64,000 nucleotides of DNA from Noviherbaspirillum humi (GCF_900188095.1 NZ_FZOT01000011.1:62001-126000); one strand, 5' to 3'. Shown: positions 8,711 to 18,464, numbered from the stretch's first letter. Numbers and translations: made by a program. Notes: generated from the letters alone by a model not told the origin.

Positions 8711-9861
8711 TGGCCATCGATTTCGACTCCCTGCGCCGCATCGCGGTGTTCCGCGCGCTGCAACTGGGTGACCTGCTGGTGACGGTGCCGGCGCTGCGAG
8801 CCCTGCGCGCCGCCGCGCCGCAGGCGCAGATCGTCCTCGTCGGCCTGCCCTGGGCGGCGAGCTTCGCCGAGCGCTTCGAGAAGTACGTGGACGAACACCT
8901 GGTGTTTCCCGGGTTTCCCGGCCTGCCGGAAAGCGCCCCCGACATGGCCGCCATTCCCCGCTTCTTCGCCCAGGCGCAGTCGTACCAGTTCGACCTCGCG
9001 ATACAGTTGCATGGCAGCGGCCTGCAAACGAATCCGCTCGCCGTCGCCATGGGCGCGCGCCGCAACGCCGGCTTCTTCGTGCCCGGCCACTACTGCCCCG
9101 ACCCCGAGCTTTTCGCCGACTGGCAGGACAGCGAGCACGAGGTGCTGCGCTACCTGCGGCTGATGCGCTTCCTCGGAATCGAGACCCGCGGCGAAGCGCT
9201 CGAGTTTCCGCTCACCGGCCGCGATTTCCAGTCGCTGCGCCACGGCGCGGCCATGGCAGACATCGATCTGCCGGCGCCGGGCGGCTATGCCTGCATCCAT
9301 CCCGGTTCGCGCCTGCCTTCGCGCCGCTGGCCGCCGGAGCGCTTCGCCCAGGTGGCCGACGCGCTGGCGGCGGAGGGCCTGCAGATCGTGCTCACCGGAT
9401 CCGACGGTGAGCGCGACATCATCGCGGCGGTGCGCGCCGCGATGCATGCGCCGGCGCTCGACTTGTGCGGCCGCACCGATCTCGGCGCGCTCGCCGCGCT
9501 GGTGGCGCAGGCGCGGCTGGTGGTGTGCAACGATACCGGCATCTCCCATGTCGCCGCCGGCGTGGCCACGCCGAGCGTGGTGATTTCCTCCGGCGCCGAT
9601 GCGCGCCGCTGGGCGCCGCTGGATGCGAACCGGCACCGCCTGCTGTTCGCCCACGCGCCTTGCCGCCCCTGCGCCCATGTGGTCTGCCCGGTGGCGGGCC
9701 ATCCCTGCGCCACCGACGTTTCCGCCGAGCGCGTCATCGCCGAGGCGCTCGACCTGTGCGCCGCCGACTTGCCGCGGCCGGTACGCGCGGTGAACGCGGA
9801 TCTGCAAGCCGCCCCTATGCCGCTGCGCTTCATACAAGACATCAGGAGACTCGAATCATGA
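8710..9861 (+). CDS. GT9-family (heptosyltransferase-like) glycosyltransferase
   Basis: 383 aa. The ATG shares its A with the TAA of the carbamoyltransferase gene. The N-terminus [22 protein letters not shown] is the hallmark of ADP-heptose:LPS heptosyltransferases. The C-terminal donor domain has [16 protein letters not shown], then the ..[11 protein letters not shown].. motif of the family. GT9 enzymes transfer heptose to lipopolysaccharide core or related acceptors. A Cys-rich stretch near the C-terminus ([12 protein letters not shown]) is also seen in some GT9 relatives. Because this gene is not in a waa-type core locus and lies beside a UDP-xylose-forming enzyme, the donor could be something other than heptose. 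Confidence 0.88.
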   Translation: MAIDFDSLRRIAVFRALQLGDLLVTVPALRALRAAAPQAQIVLVGLPWAASFAERFEKYVDEHLVFPGFPGLPESAPDMAAIPRFFAQAQSYQFDLAIQLHGSGLQTNPLAVAMGARRNAGFFVPGHYCPDPELFADWQDSEHEVLRYLRLMRFLGIETRGEALEFPLTGRDFQSLRHGAAMADIDLPAPGGYACIHPGSRLPSRRWPPERFAQVADALAAEGLQIVLTGSDGERDIIAAVRAAMHAPALDLCGRTDLGALAALVAQARLVVCNDTGISHVAAGVATPSVVISSGADARRWAPLDANRHRLLFAHAPCRPCAHVVCPVAGHPCATDVSAERVIAEALDLCAADLPRPVRAVNADLQAAPMPLRFIQDIRRLES

Positions 9862-10904
9862 AAGAGCTGCACTACAAGCGCATCCTGGTCACCGGCGGCG
9901 CCGGCTTCCTCGGCTCGCATCTATGCGAATACCTGCTCAATCAGGGCCATGACGTGCTCTGCGTGGACAATTTCTACACCGGCACCAAGCTCAACATCGT
10001 CCACCTGCTCAACCATCCCAACTTCGAGCTGATGCGGCACGACGTCACCTTTCCGCTCTACGTGGAAGTGGACGAGATCTACAACCTCGCCTGCCCGGCG
10101 TCTCCGGTGCACTACCAGTTCGATCCGGTGCAGACTACCAAGACCAGCGTGCACGGCGCCATCAACATGCTCGGCCTGGCCAAGCGGGTGAAGGCGCGCA
10201 TCCTGCAGGCTTCCACCAGCGAAGTCTATGGCGACCCGGAAGTGCATCCGCAGACGGAGGATTACTGGGGCCATGTGAATCCGCTCGGCATCCGCTCCTG
10301 CTACGACGAGGGCAAGCGCTGCGCCGAGACCCTGTTCATGGACTACCGCCGCCAGCACGGCCTGCCGGTGAAGATCGCCCGCATCTTCAATACCTACGGC
10401 CCGCGCATGCATCCCAACGATGGCAGGGTGGTATCCAACTTCATCATGCAGGCGCTGGCCGACGCGCCCATCACCATCTATGGCGATGGCAACCAGACCC
10501 GGTCCTTCTGCTACGTCGACGACCTGATCGAGGCCTTTCACCGCCTAATGCAGACGCCCAACGAATTCTGCGGCCCGGTCAACCTCGGCAACCCGGGCGA
10601 GTTTTCGATGCTGGAACTGGCGCGCAAGGTGATCGCCATCACCGGCTCGCATTCGGAGATCATCTTCAAGCCCCTGCCCGCCGACGACCCCACCCGGCGC
10701 CGCCCGGACATCAGCCTCGCGCGCAACTATTTAGGGTGGGAGCCTAAGGTTTCGCTTGACGAGGGACTAGAGAAGACCATTGCCTACTTCAAGCAATTGA
10801 GCTTTGCGATGGGGGATGCGAAGGAGGTGGAAGCGGCGCCGGTGTCGATTGCGCCGATGGTGCCGGGGGATGGCGCCGAAGGAAGCAGGATCAACCTGCA
10901 CTAG
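9858..10904 (+). CDS. UDP-glucuronic acid decarboxylase (UDP-xylose synthase)
   Basis: 348 aa starting at an ATG (9858) that overlaps the preceding TGA as ATGA, with AGGAG at 9844-9848. It is an extended [14 protein letters not shown] cofactor motif, [17 protein letters not shown], the catalytic SCYDEGKR (Tyr-x3-Lys), and a [16 protein letters not shown] segment typical of UXS enzymes rather than dTDP-glucose dehydratases. The reaction oxidises UDP-glucuronate at C4, decarboxylates and re-reduces it to UDP-xylose using bound NAD+. It would supply xylose for a glycosyltransferase in this cluster. The last 30 residues after KQLSFAMGD are a variable tail. Third gene of the rightward operon. Confidence 0.92.
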   Translation: MKELHYKRILVTGGAGFLGSHLCEYLLNQGHDVLCVDNFYTGTKLNIVHLLNHPNFELMRHDVTFPLYVEVDEIYNLACPASPVHYQFDPVQTTKTSVHGAINMLGLAKRVKARILQASTSEVYGDPEVHPQTEDYWGHVNPLGIRSCYDEGKRCAETLFMDYRRQHGLPVKIARIFNTYGPRMHPNDGRVVSNFIMQALADAPITIYGDGNQTRSFCYVDDLIEAFHRLMQTPNEFCGPVNLGNPGEFSMLELARKVIAITGSHSEIIFKPLPADDPTRRRPDISLARNYLGWEPKVSLDEGLEKTIAYFKQLSFAMGDAKEVEAAPVSIAPMVPGDGAEGSRINLH

Positions 10905-11085
10905 GGAGTCAAGCAGGCGGTCCTCCTGCAGCGGACATTCTGGAGCGGGACCCGGGATTCATTCCTGTGTAGTGAACGTCAAAACGTTTGCGGCAGGATA
11001 GCAGCCTGATGCACCTGGCCGCACTCTACTTCTTCCGCGTCCGCAAGGTAAGCGGTTCCTCGCACGTTTCGTCGTTCGAGCTCAT

Positions 11086-12384
11086 CTATGTTGAATCATG
11101 TCCGACGAGCCTGCGTCTCTTGACGTCATACAATCGCTTGTCGGCGGCGTTCTTCAGGGATGTGATGTCCATGCCGTCATCCGGGAAGACAGCGGCTCCA
11201 ATACCGGTTTGCCGGATTATTGACGTACCGTTCGGAAGCTTGAACGGCATGGCAATCGCGTTTCTGATTTTTTCCCCGACCGCGGCTGGCGCATCCTTCG
11301 ATTGAAGCAGGGGCAGCAGCACGACGAATTCGTCTCCACCCAACCGGGCAACGGTATCCTCCTCGCGCACGCACATCACCAGCCGGTCTCCGATCTCCTT
11401 GAGCATTGCATCGCCTGCCGCGTGCCCGAAAGTGTCATTGATGCTCTTGAAATCGTCGATATCCAGATAAAGCAAGGCGAACCGATGCTGGTGCCGTCTC
11501 GCGGCACGGCAGGCGGTTTCGGCTCTGTCCAGAAACAGACGGCGGTTCGGCAACCCCGTCAGTTCGTCGGTCGTTGCCGCAGCGAGCAGTTCCGCATGCA
11601 ACCGGATCCGGTCCACCGCATCGGATAACTGTGCCGCAACGTAGGTCATGAAGTCCGACTCCTGCGGGCCCAACAGGATGCCAGGGTGGCTGCGCACGAC
11701 AATCACGCCGATGATCTTGCCTGCGCGCGAAAGCGGAGCGGCAAGCCAGCTATAGTCTGCCGGCGCCGGGACGCGATAAACGGTCCGGCGTTCCTCCACG
11801 ACCTGGGTGCAAACTTCCCTCGCCTCGTCATCGCCCAGGCAGGAAGAGTCGCCGCCGAAGTCGAGCTGATACTGGAAAGTGAACCTTCCCGAGTCGTCGG
11901 CAAAGGCGATCGCAAACGCAGAGGCCGGGATCATGGAGGCCGAGATCCGCTGGACTTCCTGATAAAGCTTCGACAGGTCGGTAATCTGGTGAGCAGCATT
12001 GGAGATGGCAAACATGGCTTGCTGTGTCCGCAGCTGTCGCCGGGATTCCGTCACATTCCGTGCCACGCCGATACGCACCTGATGCTCGGGCGACCATCTG
12101 GCTGACCACATGACATCGACGATCGAGCCATCCTTGTGGACATACCTGTTCTCGAAGCCGACGCGGGGCTGTCCCGACATGATGCGCATGGCTTCGTTCC
12201 AGGTCGTTGCACGGTCCTCGGGGAGCACCAGGTCGATCATTGGCGTGCCAAGCAGCGCTTGCTGGCTGTAGCCAAGCAGGTTCTCGCAGGATGGGCTGAT
12301 GTACCGGATATTTCCGTGGACATCGACGATGAATATCGTATCCAAAATGAGATCGGCTATGTTCGAATGCAGGTCCGTTGTCAT
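11086..12384 (-). CDS. PAS-GAF diguanylate cyclase (GGDEF)
   Basis: 432 aa from the ATG at 12384, with GAAAG just upstream; a GTG seven codons earlier is possible. Order: PAS (about 10-120, IFIVDVHGNIRYISPS), a GAF-like domain (about 135-270), then GGDEF (about 275-425). The active-site motif is RLGGDEFVVLL and an intact inhibitory I-site RxxD (REED) lies five residues before it. It should therefore make c-di-GMP from two GTP and be product-inhibited. There is no membrane segment, so it senses a cytoplasmic cue. It lies 153 bp downstream of a GGDEF-EAL gene on the same strand and may be co-transcribed with it. Confidence 0.92.
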   Translation of the reverse strand: MTTDLHSNIADLILDTIFIVDVHGNIRYISPSCENLLGYSQQALLGTPMIDLVLPEDRATTWNEAMRIMSGQPRVGFENRYVHKDGSIVDVMWSARWSPEHQVRIGVARNVTESRRQLRTQQAMFAISNAAHQITDLSKLYQEVQRISASMIPASAFAIAFADDSGRFTFQYQLDFGGDSSCLGDDEAREVCTQVVEERRTVYRVPAPADYSWLAAPLSRAGKIIGVIVVRSHPGILLGPQESDFMTYVAAQLSDAVDRIRLHAELLAAATTDELTGLPNRRLFLDRAETACRAARRHQHRFALLYLDIDDFKSINDTFGHAAGDAMLKEIGDRLVMCVREEDTVARLGGDEFVVLLPLLQSKDAPAAVGEKIRNAIAMPFKLPNGTSIIRQTGIGAAVFPDDGMDITSLKNAADKRLYDVKRRRLVGHDST

Positions 12385-12537
12385 AGGGCTTTCTATCGAG
12401 GGCACATTGCGACGGCTTCTCCAACCCCTGGCCGGTCACGTGTTTGATTGAGAGATTTCCTTTCGGGACTCAGGAAATTCGTGGATGTCTACGCTTGCCG
12501 GAGGGATGCCAACAGCCCCTGCTACGGGAGTCGTTGA

Positions 12538-15318
12538 TCAAGCCATCAGCGCTGAATGGCTCTGAAGAAGCTCTTCAAATAGCGATGCCCGAACCGGCTT
12601 GGAAAAATGGTACCCCTGCCCGAAATCGCAGCCAATCGTCCGCAGCAGGGAGCACTGCGCCGCGGTCTCTATCCCTTCGGCGACCACCTTGAGGCCGAGC
12701 TTGTGCGCCATCGCGATCATTGCTTCACACAGAATCATGTCCTCCGAATCCATCGCGAGCGCGGACACGAACGACTGATCGATCTTGATGAAGTCGATGT
12801 TCAGTTTTTTCAGGTAAGACAATGACGAGTAGCCCGTTCCAAAGTCGTCGAGCGACATCTTCATGCCGGCCTCTCGCAGCATCAAAAGCTGGCGCCTGAC
12901 CGAATCCTCGACGTCGAGCAGCAATCGTTCGGTAATCTCCACCACGATGCCGTCGCCCGTGGTTCCCAGCGATTCAAGCGTGGCGACCCATTTTTTATGG
13001 GGAATGCCGCTGTTCTTGAACTGGACTGGGGACACGTTGATGCTGACCTGGAAGTCCGGCCGGTACCGGGAGCGCCAGGCCGCGACCGTTCGTGCCGCCT
13101 CGCCGAACACCCAGTCCCCGATGCTGACGATCGTCCCGGTATCTTCCGCAAGAGGAATGAATGTCGCCGGGCTGATCATCCCCTTTTCCGGATGCTTCCA
13201 GCGGATGAGCGCTTCCGCCTTCTCGACGTGTCCGTTCGCCAGATTGACGATCGGCTGATAGTAAAGTTCGAATTCGCCGCGCGACAAGGCAGTGCGCAAA
13301 TCACTTGCCGTACGCATCTTGGTCTGAGCCTGCTCCTGCATCTGCTGATCGAAATAGACGTATTGGTTGCGGCCACGGCTTTTCGCGACATACATCGCCT
13401 GGTCGGCATTCTTGAACAAGTCTCCCGGCACCGACGAATCGTCCGGACACAAGGTAACGCCAATGCTCGCTGAAATGAAAACCGTATGCTGATGCAGTTG
13501 AAAGGGCCTGGACATGACGGCAAGAATTTCTTGCGCAACGCGTTCTATCCCCGAGTTCGATGCGAGGTCCGTGAGCAGGATGGTGAATTCATCGCCACCA
13601 ATGCGGCCGACAAAATCGCAATCACGTATGCACGCTTTCAATCGGTTGCCGGCCTCCTGGAGCAGGAGATCGCCGGTGTCATGCCCATAGACGTCATTGA
13701 TTTCCTTGAAGCTGTCCAAATCCAGGAACATGAGCGCCAACCTGCCCCCACTTCGGGCAACGCTCTTGATCTGGTGGCCAAAGTGCGCCGTAAACATCTG
13801 CCGGTTCGGCAGACCGGTCAGGCTATCGATGTTTGCCTGCTTCCAGATCAGATCAAGAGCGCTCTTACGGTCGGTGATGTCGCGCTGGATCGAGACGAAT
13901 TGCGTGCATTCACCATTCTTGTCCCTTACCGGGACGATTTCCATCTCTACCCAGTATTCGCTGCCGTCCTTTCGATAATTGATGAGTTCCGCCTTGAGCG
14001 CCTCATGCCGCGCAACGCAATCGCGGATGCGGCTCAGCTCTGCCCGGTCCGTTCGCGGCCCCTGTAGGATGCGCGGCGTCCTGCCCAGGACGTCATCGCT
14101 GTCATATCCGGTTTGCCTTTCAAACGCATTGTTGACGAAAATGATGCGCGGTCCGCCGGAGGTGAGCGGATAGGATTCGGTGATCATCACCATGTCTGAC
14201 AGCTGTGCCAGGCATTTCTCGAACAAGGTAAGCCGTTCCGCCGCTTCCTTTCTTTCCTCGACTTCGTCCTGGAGTCGCCTGTTCGCGTCATGAAGATTGG
14301 CCGTGCGCTGCGTGACACGGATTTCGACATCCCGCTCGGCCTTGAGAATCGCAGCCCGGCTTCGGGTGACCGCATCGACAGAGGTGATGGCAAAATGCGC
14401 CGTGGTAACCGCCAGTGCGATAACCACAAGGATGATGAGCCCGCCGGCCTTGATGTCCGTGATCAGTGCTTGATAATTCCCCTCCGGAAAAACTTCAACC
14501 GTTACGATGAGCGGCAAACCGTCAATCGGTCTCGAGGCGCTCGCCGGCTTGCCCGCTCCATGGCTGACCAGGGCGCTGTAGATGGTGGACATCGTCGGTT
14601 TTTCCGGGCCTCGATGGCTCGCATGGCGGGCGTCCTTCGTGAAGTTTTCTTCAAACGAAGGCGCGCTGGCAATGGTCTTTCCATTTTCATGGACCAGCTT
14701 GATGACCACATCGTCCCGAAACCGCGCATGCCTGAACATGCTCGCGATGCGTGATGCCTCGATCGGCGCGGCAATGACGCCAAGGAACCTGCCGGCGGCG
14801 TCTTCGACGCGCCTGCTCAGGAAGAAGACGCGCTTTCTGGATACCCGTCCGAAGTCGGGTTCACCCACATAGGCCGCCTTGGCTGCCCCGTTCGCTTTGT
14901 GGACGCGAAAATAATCACGGTCCGAATAATCGGTTCCAGCGACGCTGAGGTCGTTCGAAGCGGCAACGCCTCGTCCATTGGCATCGATGAACAGGACCCA
15001 ATAGTCGCTGCGCGCCAAGCTGCCGTTCGACGATAGCAGCCGCTTGATCGCGTCGACGCTGACCTGCTCCGCCGGCGGCAGCAGTCCCAGGGCGTTGGAA
15101 AAGCCGAGCAACGACAGATCGATCAGCTGCAAAGAGTGGAAAACATGTGCCTCGATGGCGTGCACGAAGGTTCGGCTTTGCTCTCTCGCGATGTTTTCCC
15201 GGTCGATATAGGAAGAAAAAATCTTCCAGGCGACGAGACTCAGCGAGATGGCGATGACGAAGCCGCAGGCATAGAACACGCGCCGCTTGTACATCCGATA
15301 TTGGTAAGGCACGCGCAT
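12538..15318 (-). CDS. Membrane Cache-PAS-GGDEF-EAL c-di-GMP enzyme
   Basis: About 926 aa if started at the ATG at 15318. GGGAGG directly abuts that ATG, so the start is uncertain, and a GTG at 15474 would add 52 residues. Order: a membrane segment near the N-terminus, a periplasmic double-Cache-like sensor (VLFIDANGRGVAASN, DYSDRDYFRVHK), a second membrane segment (LIILVVIALAVT), a short coiled coil, PAS with PAC, GGDEF (RIGGDEFTILL, intact) and EAL (AEALIRW, DDFGTGYSSL, intact). Both cyclase and phosphodiesterase sites look complete, so the net activity cannot be predicted. Cache domains bind small ligands such as organic or amino acids. Confidence 0.9.
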   Translation of the reverse strand: MRVPYQYRMYKRRVFYACGFVIAISLSLVAWKIFSSYIDRENIAREQSRTFVHAIEAHVFHSLQLIDLSLLGFSNALGLLPPAEQVSVDAIKRLLSSNGSLARSDYWVLFIDANGRGVAASNDLSVAGTDYSDRDYFRVHKANGAAKAAYVGEPDFGRVSRKRVFFLSRRVEDAAGRFLGVIAAPIEASRIASMFRHARFRDDVVIKLVHENGKTIASAPSFEENFTKDARHASHRGPEKPTMSTIYSALVSHGAGKPASASRPIDGLPLIVTVEVFPEGNYQALITDIKAGGLIILVVIALAVTTAHFAITSVDAVTRSRAAILKAERDVEIRVTQRTANLHDANRRLQDEVEERKEAAERLTLFEKCLAQLSDMVMITESYPLTSGGPRIIFVNNAFERQTGYDSDDVLGRTPRILQGPRTDRAELSRIRDCVARHEALKAELINYRKDGSEYWVEMEIVPVRDKNGECTQFVSIQRDITDRKSALDLIWKQANIDSLTGLPNRQMFTAHFGHQIKSVARSGGRLALMFLDLDSFKEINDVYGHDTGDLLLQEAGNRLKACIRDCDFVGRIGGDEFTILLTDLASNSGIERVAQEILAVMSRPFQLHQHTVFISASIGVTLCPDDSSVPGDLFKNADQAMYVAKSRGRNQYVYFDQQMQEQAQTKMRTASDLRTALSRGEFELYYQPIVNLANGHVEKAEALIRWKHPEKGMISPATFIPLAEDTGTIVSIGDWVFGEAARTVAAWRSRYRPDFQVSINVSPVQFKNSGIPHKKWVATLESLGTTGDGIVVEITERLLLDVEDSVRRQLLMLREAGMKMSLDDFGTGYSSLSYLKKLNIDFIKIDQSFVSALAMDSEDMILCEAMIAMAHKLGLKVVAEGIETAAQCSLLRTIGCDFGQGYHFSKPVRASLFEELLQSHSALMA

Positions 15319-15903
15319 CCTCCCGGGGGCATACGCCCGTTGACCAAGGTAACAACCGCGCCTTCTTCCATCCACCGCGATGCCGGCACAAGAAGGGGTA
15401 AGCCCACACCGTTTCAAAAGAGACAACTCAACTGGCTCTTTGTTTGCGCATCGAGATACCGCTTGCACCAGCACTGATTTAACGAAGTCGATGCTGTAAA
15501 GTAGCCCTTTTATTGATTCAGCGCAACACTATTTCTTGCAAAAGAAGGTCAGTCCCTCTCGTATTAGGAGGCTTCCATCGAAGATGGGCTTGCGTTGCCA
15601 GAATTGACGACATGAGCGAAGCCACCATTCATACGAAATGTCGTCGAATTGCGGACCAAAGAAAATAATGAAAGCCTAGTCATTGCCGACTTCATGTCCA
15701 CAACCGACGCTGACGAGCGATCGCCGGCCAAATCGCTAAAGTGTGATGTTGCGGGAGCGTTGAACTTGGAAAACTTGGGTTTCGTAAGAACCGACTCTTT
15801 TCGTCGTCCTTTAGCTGAAAGTAGCCGAAGCCTGTCCTATGACGTTCACAGGCGACCTCCCACAAAGGCGAAACGCGGAGGTTAAAACGGCTTCAATCCC
15901 ACA
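15319..15903. other. Intergenic region of lower GC, no convincing gene
   Basis: These 585 bp lie upstream of the Cache-GGDEF-EAL gene and beyond the 3' end of a kinase-like gene. Base composition is visibly lower in GC than the flanks. A 78-codon frame at 15649-15885 has no clear RBS or family pattern, and I do not call it. An inverted pair GACGACAT (15606-15613) / ATGTCGTC (about 15637-15644) could form a hairpin with a long loop. The block may be a decayed insertion remnant, but I recognise no transposase fragment. Confidence 0.4.
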
Positions 15904-16371
15904 TCACCCGGACTGTTTTGCCGCTCCCGGCCGCACCCACTCCTCCACCACAAACCGGTTCTCCACATCCACCGTCACCCGAAACAGCCGGTCATAGCCT
16001 TCCTCCCACCGCGGCCGCTCCAGCCGCTTCAGCGTGCCCAGCACGCCCTTCACCGGGATCACCGCCTTGCCGCTGCGCTGCGCATTCCAGCGCAGGTTGC
16101 GCTCAGGCTCGGGTTCGAAGAAATAACCATGCACGGCGAAGCGCGCGGCGCGGGCCAGCTGTATGGTCTCGCCGCGCTCCTCGCGGCTGACGTTGGTGTT
16201 GTCGAGCACGAAGCGCTGGCCGGCGGAGAGGCAGGCGGCGCGCAGCAGATGCTGCCGGTGGCGCGTCTTCAGCATGTCGAGGTTGATGCGCACATGGGTA
16301 TCGAAGAAGCGCTCCTGGTAGAAGGTGCTCTTGCCCGAACCCTGTATGCCGATGAAGATGATGGCTTCCAT
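15904..16371 (-). CDS. Small P-loop kinase (PNK/AAA_33-like)
   Basis: 155 aa with an N-terminal Walker A, GIQGSGKST at residues 8-16, immediately after a hydrophobic strand. RFVLDNTNVSREER follows, the 'DNTN' pattern seen in polynucleotide-kinase-like and Zeta-like small ATPases of the AAA_33 group. A late helix pair with KRLERPRWEEGYDRLF may form the lid. Members phosphorylate nucleic acid ends, nucleotides or small molecules; this one's substrate is unknown. It is soluble and follows an unknown gene by 49 bp on the same strand, so the two may be co-expressed. Confidence 0.75.
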   Translation of the reverse strand: MEAIIFIGIQGSGKSTFYQERFFDTHVRINLDMLKTRHRQHLLRAACLSAGQRFVLDNTNVSREERGETIQLARAARFAVHGYFFEPEPERNLRWNAQRSGKAVIPVKGVLGTLKRLERPRWEEGYDRLFRVTVDVENRFVVEEWVRPGAAKQSG

Positions 16372-16420
16372 TTTTCCTTTTGGCGCGCTCTATCGGGGTA
16401 ACCGGACCGAAGGAGCCGGG

Positions 16421-16978
16421 CTATATCTCGTCGACGAGTATGCCGATCTCGTCGTCTTCCGGCACTCCCTGTTCTCCGATTGCCGCGGGATCGATCCATG
16501 CAGGCTCACCGTGCCGAAGTTTTTCAAACCGCATGTTGGCGCAGATGGCGCCCTCATCGTTCTGGTAGTTGACGAGAAACCGGAAACGGGAATGCGGAAA
16601 GAAAGCGGCGAGGTCCTTCTTCCACTTCTCCAAAATCTTCAATGCGGTGTACAGGCACAGGAGCGGCTGAGGCTTGCTGAATTCGCGGATGGCGATGAAT
16701 GTTTCGTTCAGATCCCATTCCATGAAGCCGGATCCGCCTTCCCAATCCGAAAAGGTTTGGCCCGGCCTGATCTTTACCGCCCTGCCTGGGTCCAGCCGCC
16801 GCAGTTGATTGTTCAGGTCCGTATGGTCTCGCAGAAAGAGGACAACGGCGCCTTCGTAGAGATGGTAGTTGTAAAAGCCCTGATTCTTATGGAAGTTCAT
16901 GTCCGCTTCCGTGCCGTCGATCCCGGCTTCCAGTTCGGCCAAGGCCCTTCGCATGGCTGCATTTGCTCGACGAGCCAT
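16421..16978 (-). CDS. Unknown soluble protein, 185 aa
   Basis: I do not recognise this family. The frame is open for a further 104 codons upstream, but the ATG at 16978 has AAAGGA about eight bases before it, and the upstream part reads like non-coding DNA. The N-terminus is basic and helical (MARRANAAMRRALAELEAG). The middle has aromatic-rich strands (NFHKNQGFYNYHLYEGAVVLFL, given here as positions about 28-49) and a WKKDLAAFFPHSRFRFLVNY segment. The C-terminus is strongly acidic (EDDEIGILVDEI). No signal peptide or membrane segment. Its nearest partner is the kinase-like gene downstream. Confidence 0.6.
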   Translation of the reverse strand: MARRANAAMRRALAELEAGIDGTEADMNFHKNQGFYNYHLYEGAVVLFLRDHTDLNNQLRRLDPGRAVKIRPGQTFSDWEGGSGFMEWDLNETFIAIREFSKPQPLLCLYTALKILEKWKKDLAAFFPHSRFRFLVNYQNDEGAICANMRFEKLRHGEPAWIDPAAIGEQGVPEDDEIGILVDEI

Positions 16979-17417
16979 CGTTTTTATCCTTTCGATCGAA
17001 TGGTTGACCGAGGCTGAAGCAGGCGCCTTGGGTGGACACCTTTCCAACATATCACGGGCGTGGCGGGGTTCAACGCGACGAGGCCGGTATTCACCCAAGC
17101 CGGGGCAAAGGCTTAGCCGATGAGCAACAGGATGTGCGGCACCGGCTTTTCGAAGGGGGCAGCCTCTGTCCTCCCTGATGGCGGTTGCGCCCGCGTGGCG
17201 CCACGGAGCAAGGCCCCAGTTTCGGCGACGGCAAGACGCGAGGGTCTGCTTGTATTGGTTCGAGCTTTTTGTCTTCCCTGCTTCGTTCATTTTCTTATGC
17301 GAAACAAATTGTCCAGCTTTCGTCGCGTTTTTGAACTAAAATCACCAGCGTTGTCCTAGACAATACCAAGCATTACTTAGACAGCTCTCTATTTTTTCAT
17401 TTCAAACCGGGTCAATC
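16979..17417. promoter_or_regulatory. Divergent intergenic region upstream of the MerR-type gene
   Basis: 439 bp between a leftward unknown gene and the rightward MerR regulator. Its right part (17280-17410) is markedly AT-rich. It contains TTGTCC at 17309-17314 and 17351-17356 and TAGACA at 17357-17362 and 17378-17383 (21-bp period), with TTGAAC at 17331-17336. These repeated half-sites are candidates for autoregulation by the MerR protein. No gene is supported inside. Confidence 0.4.
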
Positions 17418-18425
17418 ATGAGTTCCGATTTAGCTACCGAAGGTGCTTCCGAACCCCTATACCGCATCGGCGTCGCCGCCCGCCTGTCCGGCGTGCCGGT
17501 CCAGACCCTGCGCGTCTGGGAAAGGCGCTACCGTGTCGTGGGGCCGAACATGAGCCCGCGCGGGCAGCGGCTGTATTCCTCGCCTGAAATCAAGCGGCTC
17601 GCCCTGATCAAGCAGCTGGTCGACCTCGGCAACCCGATCGGCAACATCGCCCGCCTCTCGACCGAGGCGCTGACGGCCATGCTGGCGGCGGAGCGGTCCC
17701 ACTCGTCGCCGGTGGTGGATGCGGAGCCGCTGAAAGAGGTGAAGGTGGCGCTGGTCGGCCCCGCCCTGTCGGCGCGCTGCCTTCAGCCGGCGGGATTCGG
17801 CAGCCTGTTCCGGGTGGTCGCCCACTGCGCCCGTCCGGAAGACGTGGAGCGCAAGCTGAGCCATGCGGATGCCGACCTGGCGATGATCGAGCTGGCCACC
17901 CTCAGCGCCGAGCCGATGGATGCCATCGAGCGGGTGAAGCAGGCCTGCGGGGCCGAGGAAGTGCTGGTGCTGTACCGCTTCGCGCCGAGCAAGCTGATCC
18001 GGCAGCTGCGCGCCGCCGGCCATCATGTGGCCCGGATGACGTCCGACGCCGACGAACTCGAGGCGCTCTGCCGGGCGGCGCTCAAGCCCCGCCCTTTTGC
18101 GCAGGACGATGCGGCGGGCGATGGCGAGCCGCCGCCGGCGCGCTATACCGAAGCCCAGCTTGCCGCCTTCGCCGGCGCCGCCGCCGGCCGGGTGTACTGC
18201 GAATGCCCGCGCCACCTGGCCGAGCTGCTGATGAGCCTCGGCAGCTTCGAGCGCTACAGCGGCGAATGCGCCAGCCGCAGCCCGGAGGATGCGCTGTTCC
18301 ACCTCGAACTCCAGCAAAGCACCGGCTTTGCCCGCGCGCTGCTGGAGAACGCGCTGCAACGGGTGGCCCAGCATGAAGGCCTGCCGCTGCCGGACGACAT
18401 CCCGGAAGCGAGAAACGCCGCCTGA
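17418..18425 (+). CDS. MerR-family regulator with a degenerate B12-binding-like domain
   Basis: 335 aa. An N-terminal MerR winged helix occupies residues about 14-80 (YRIGVAARLSGVPVQTLRVW, then ERRY and the wing). The region from about 105 to 225 alternates strands and helices like the cobalamin-binding Rossmann domain of CarH/LitR regulators, but I see neither the DxHxxG motif nor the histidine needed for B12. Light sensing through adenosylcobalamin is therefore unlikely as such. The C-terminal 100 residues (YTEAQLAAFAGAAAGRVYCECP onwards, residues about 239-260) have a conserved CxCP-type pair. It lies 39 bp upstream of an FAD oxidoreductase gene, which it probably controls. Confidence 0.82.
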   Translation: MSSDLATEGASEPLYRIGVAARLSGVPVQTLRVWERRYRVVGPNMSPRGQRLYSSPEIKRLALIKQLVDLGNPIGNIARLSTEALTAMLAAERSHSSPVVDAEPLKEVKVALVGPALSARCLQPAGFGSLFRVVAHCARPEDVERKLSHADADLAMIELATLSAEPMDAIERVKQACGAEEVLVLYRFAPSKLIRQLRAAGHHVARMTSDADELEALCRAALKPRPFAQDDAAGDGEPPPARYTEAQLAAFAGAAAGRVYCECPRHLAELLMSLGSFERYSGECASRSPEDALFHLELQQSTGFARALLENALQRVAQHEGLPLPDDIPEARNAA

Positions 18426-18464
18426 CACCGCCCTCCGTTTCTCCACCACTTCACAGAAAACGCA

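Noticed and set aside
15649-15885. 78-codon plus-strand frame in the low-GC gap
   Set aside because: No RBS, no family pattern and it runs through the putative hairpin region; kept only as part of the intergenic description.
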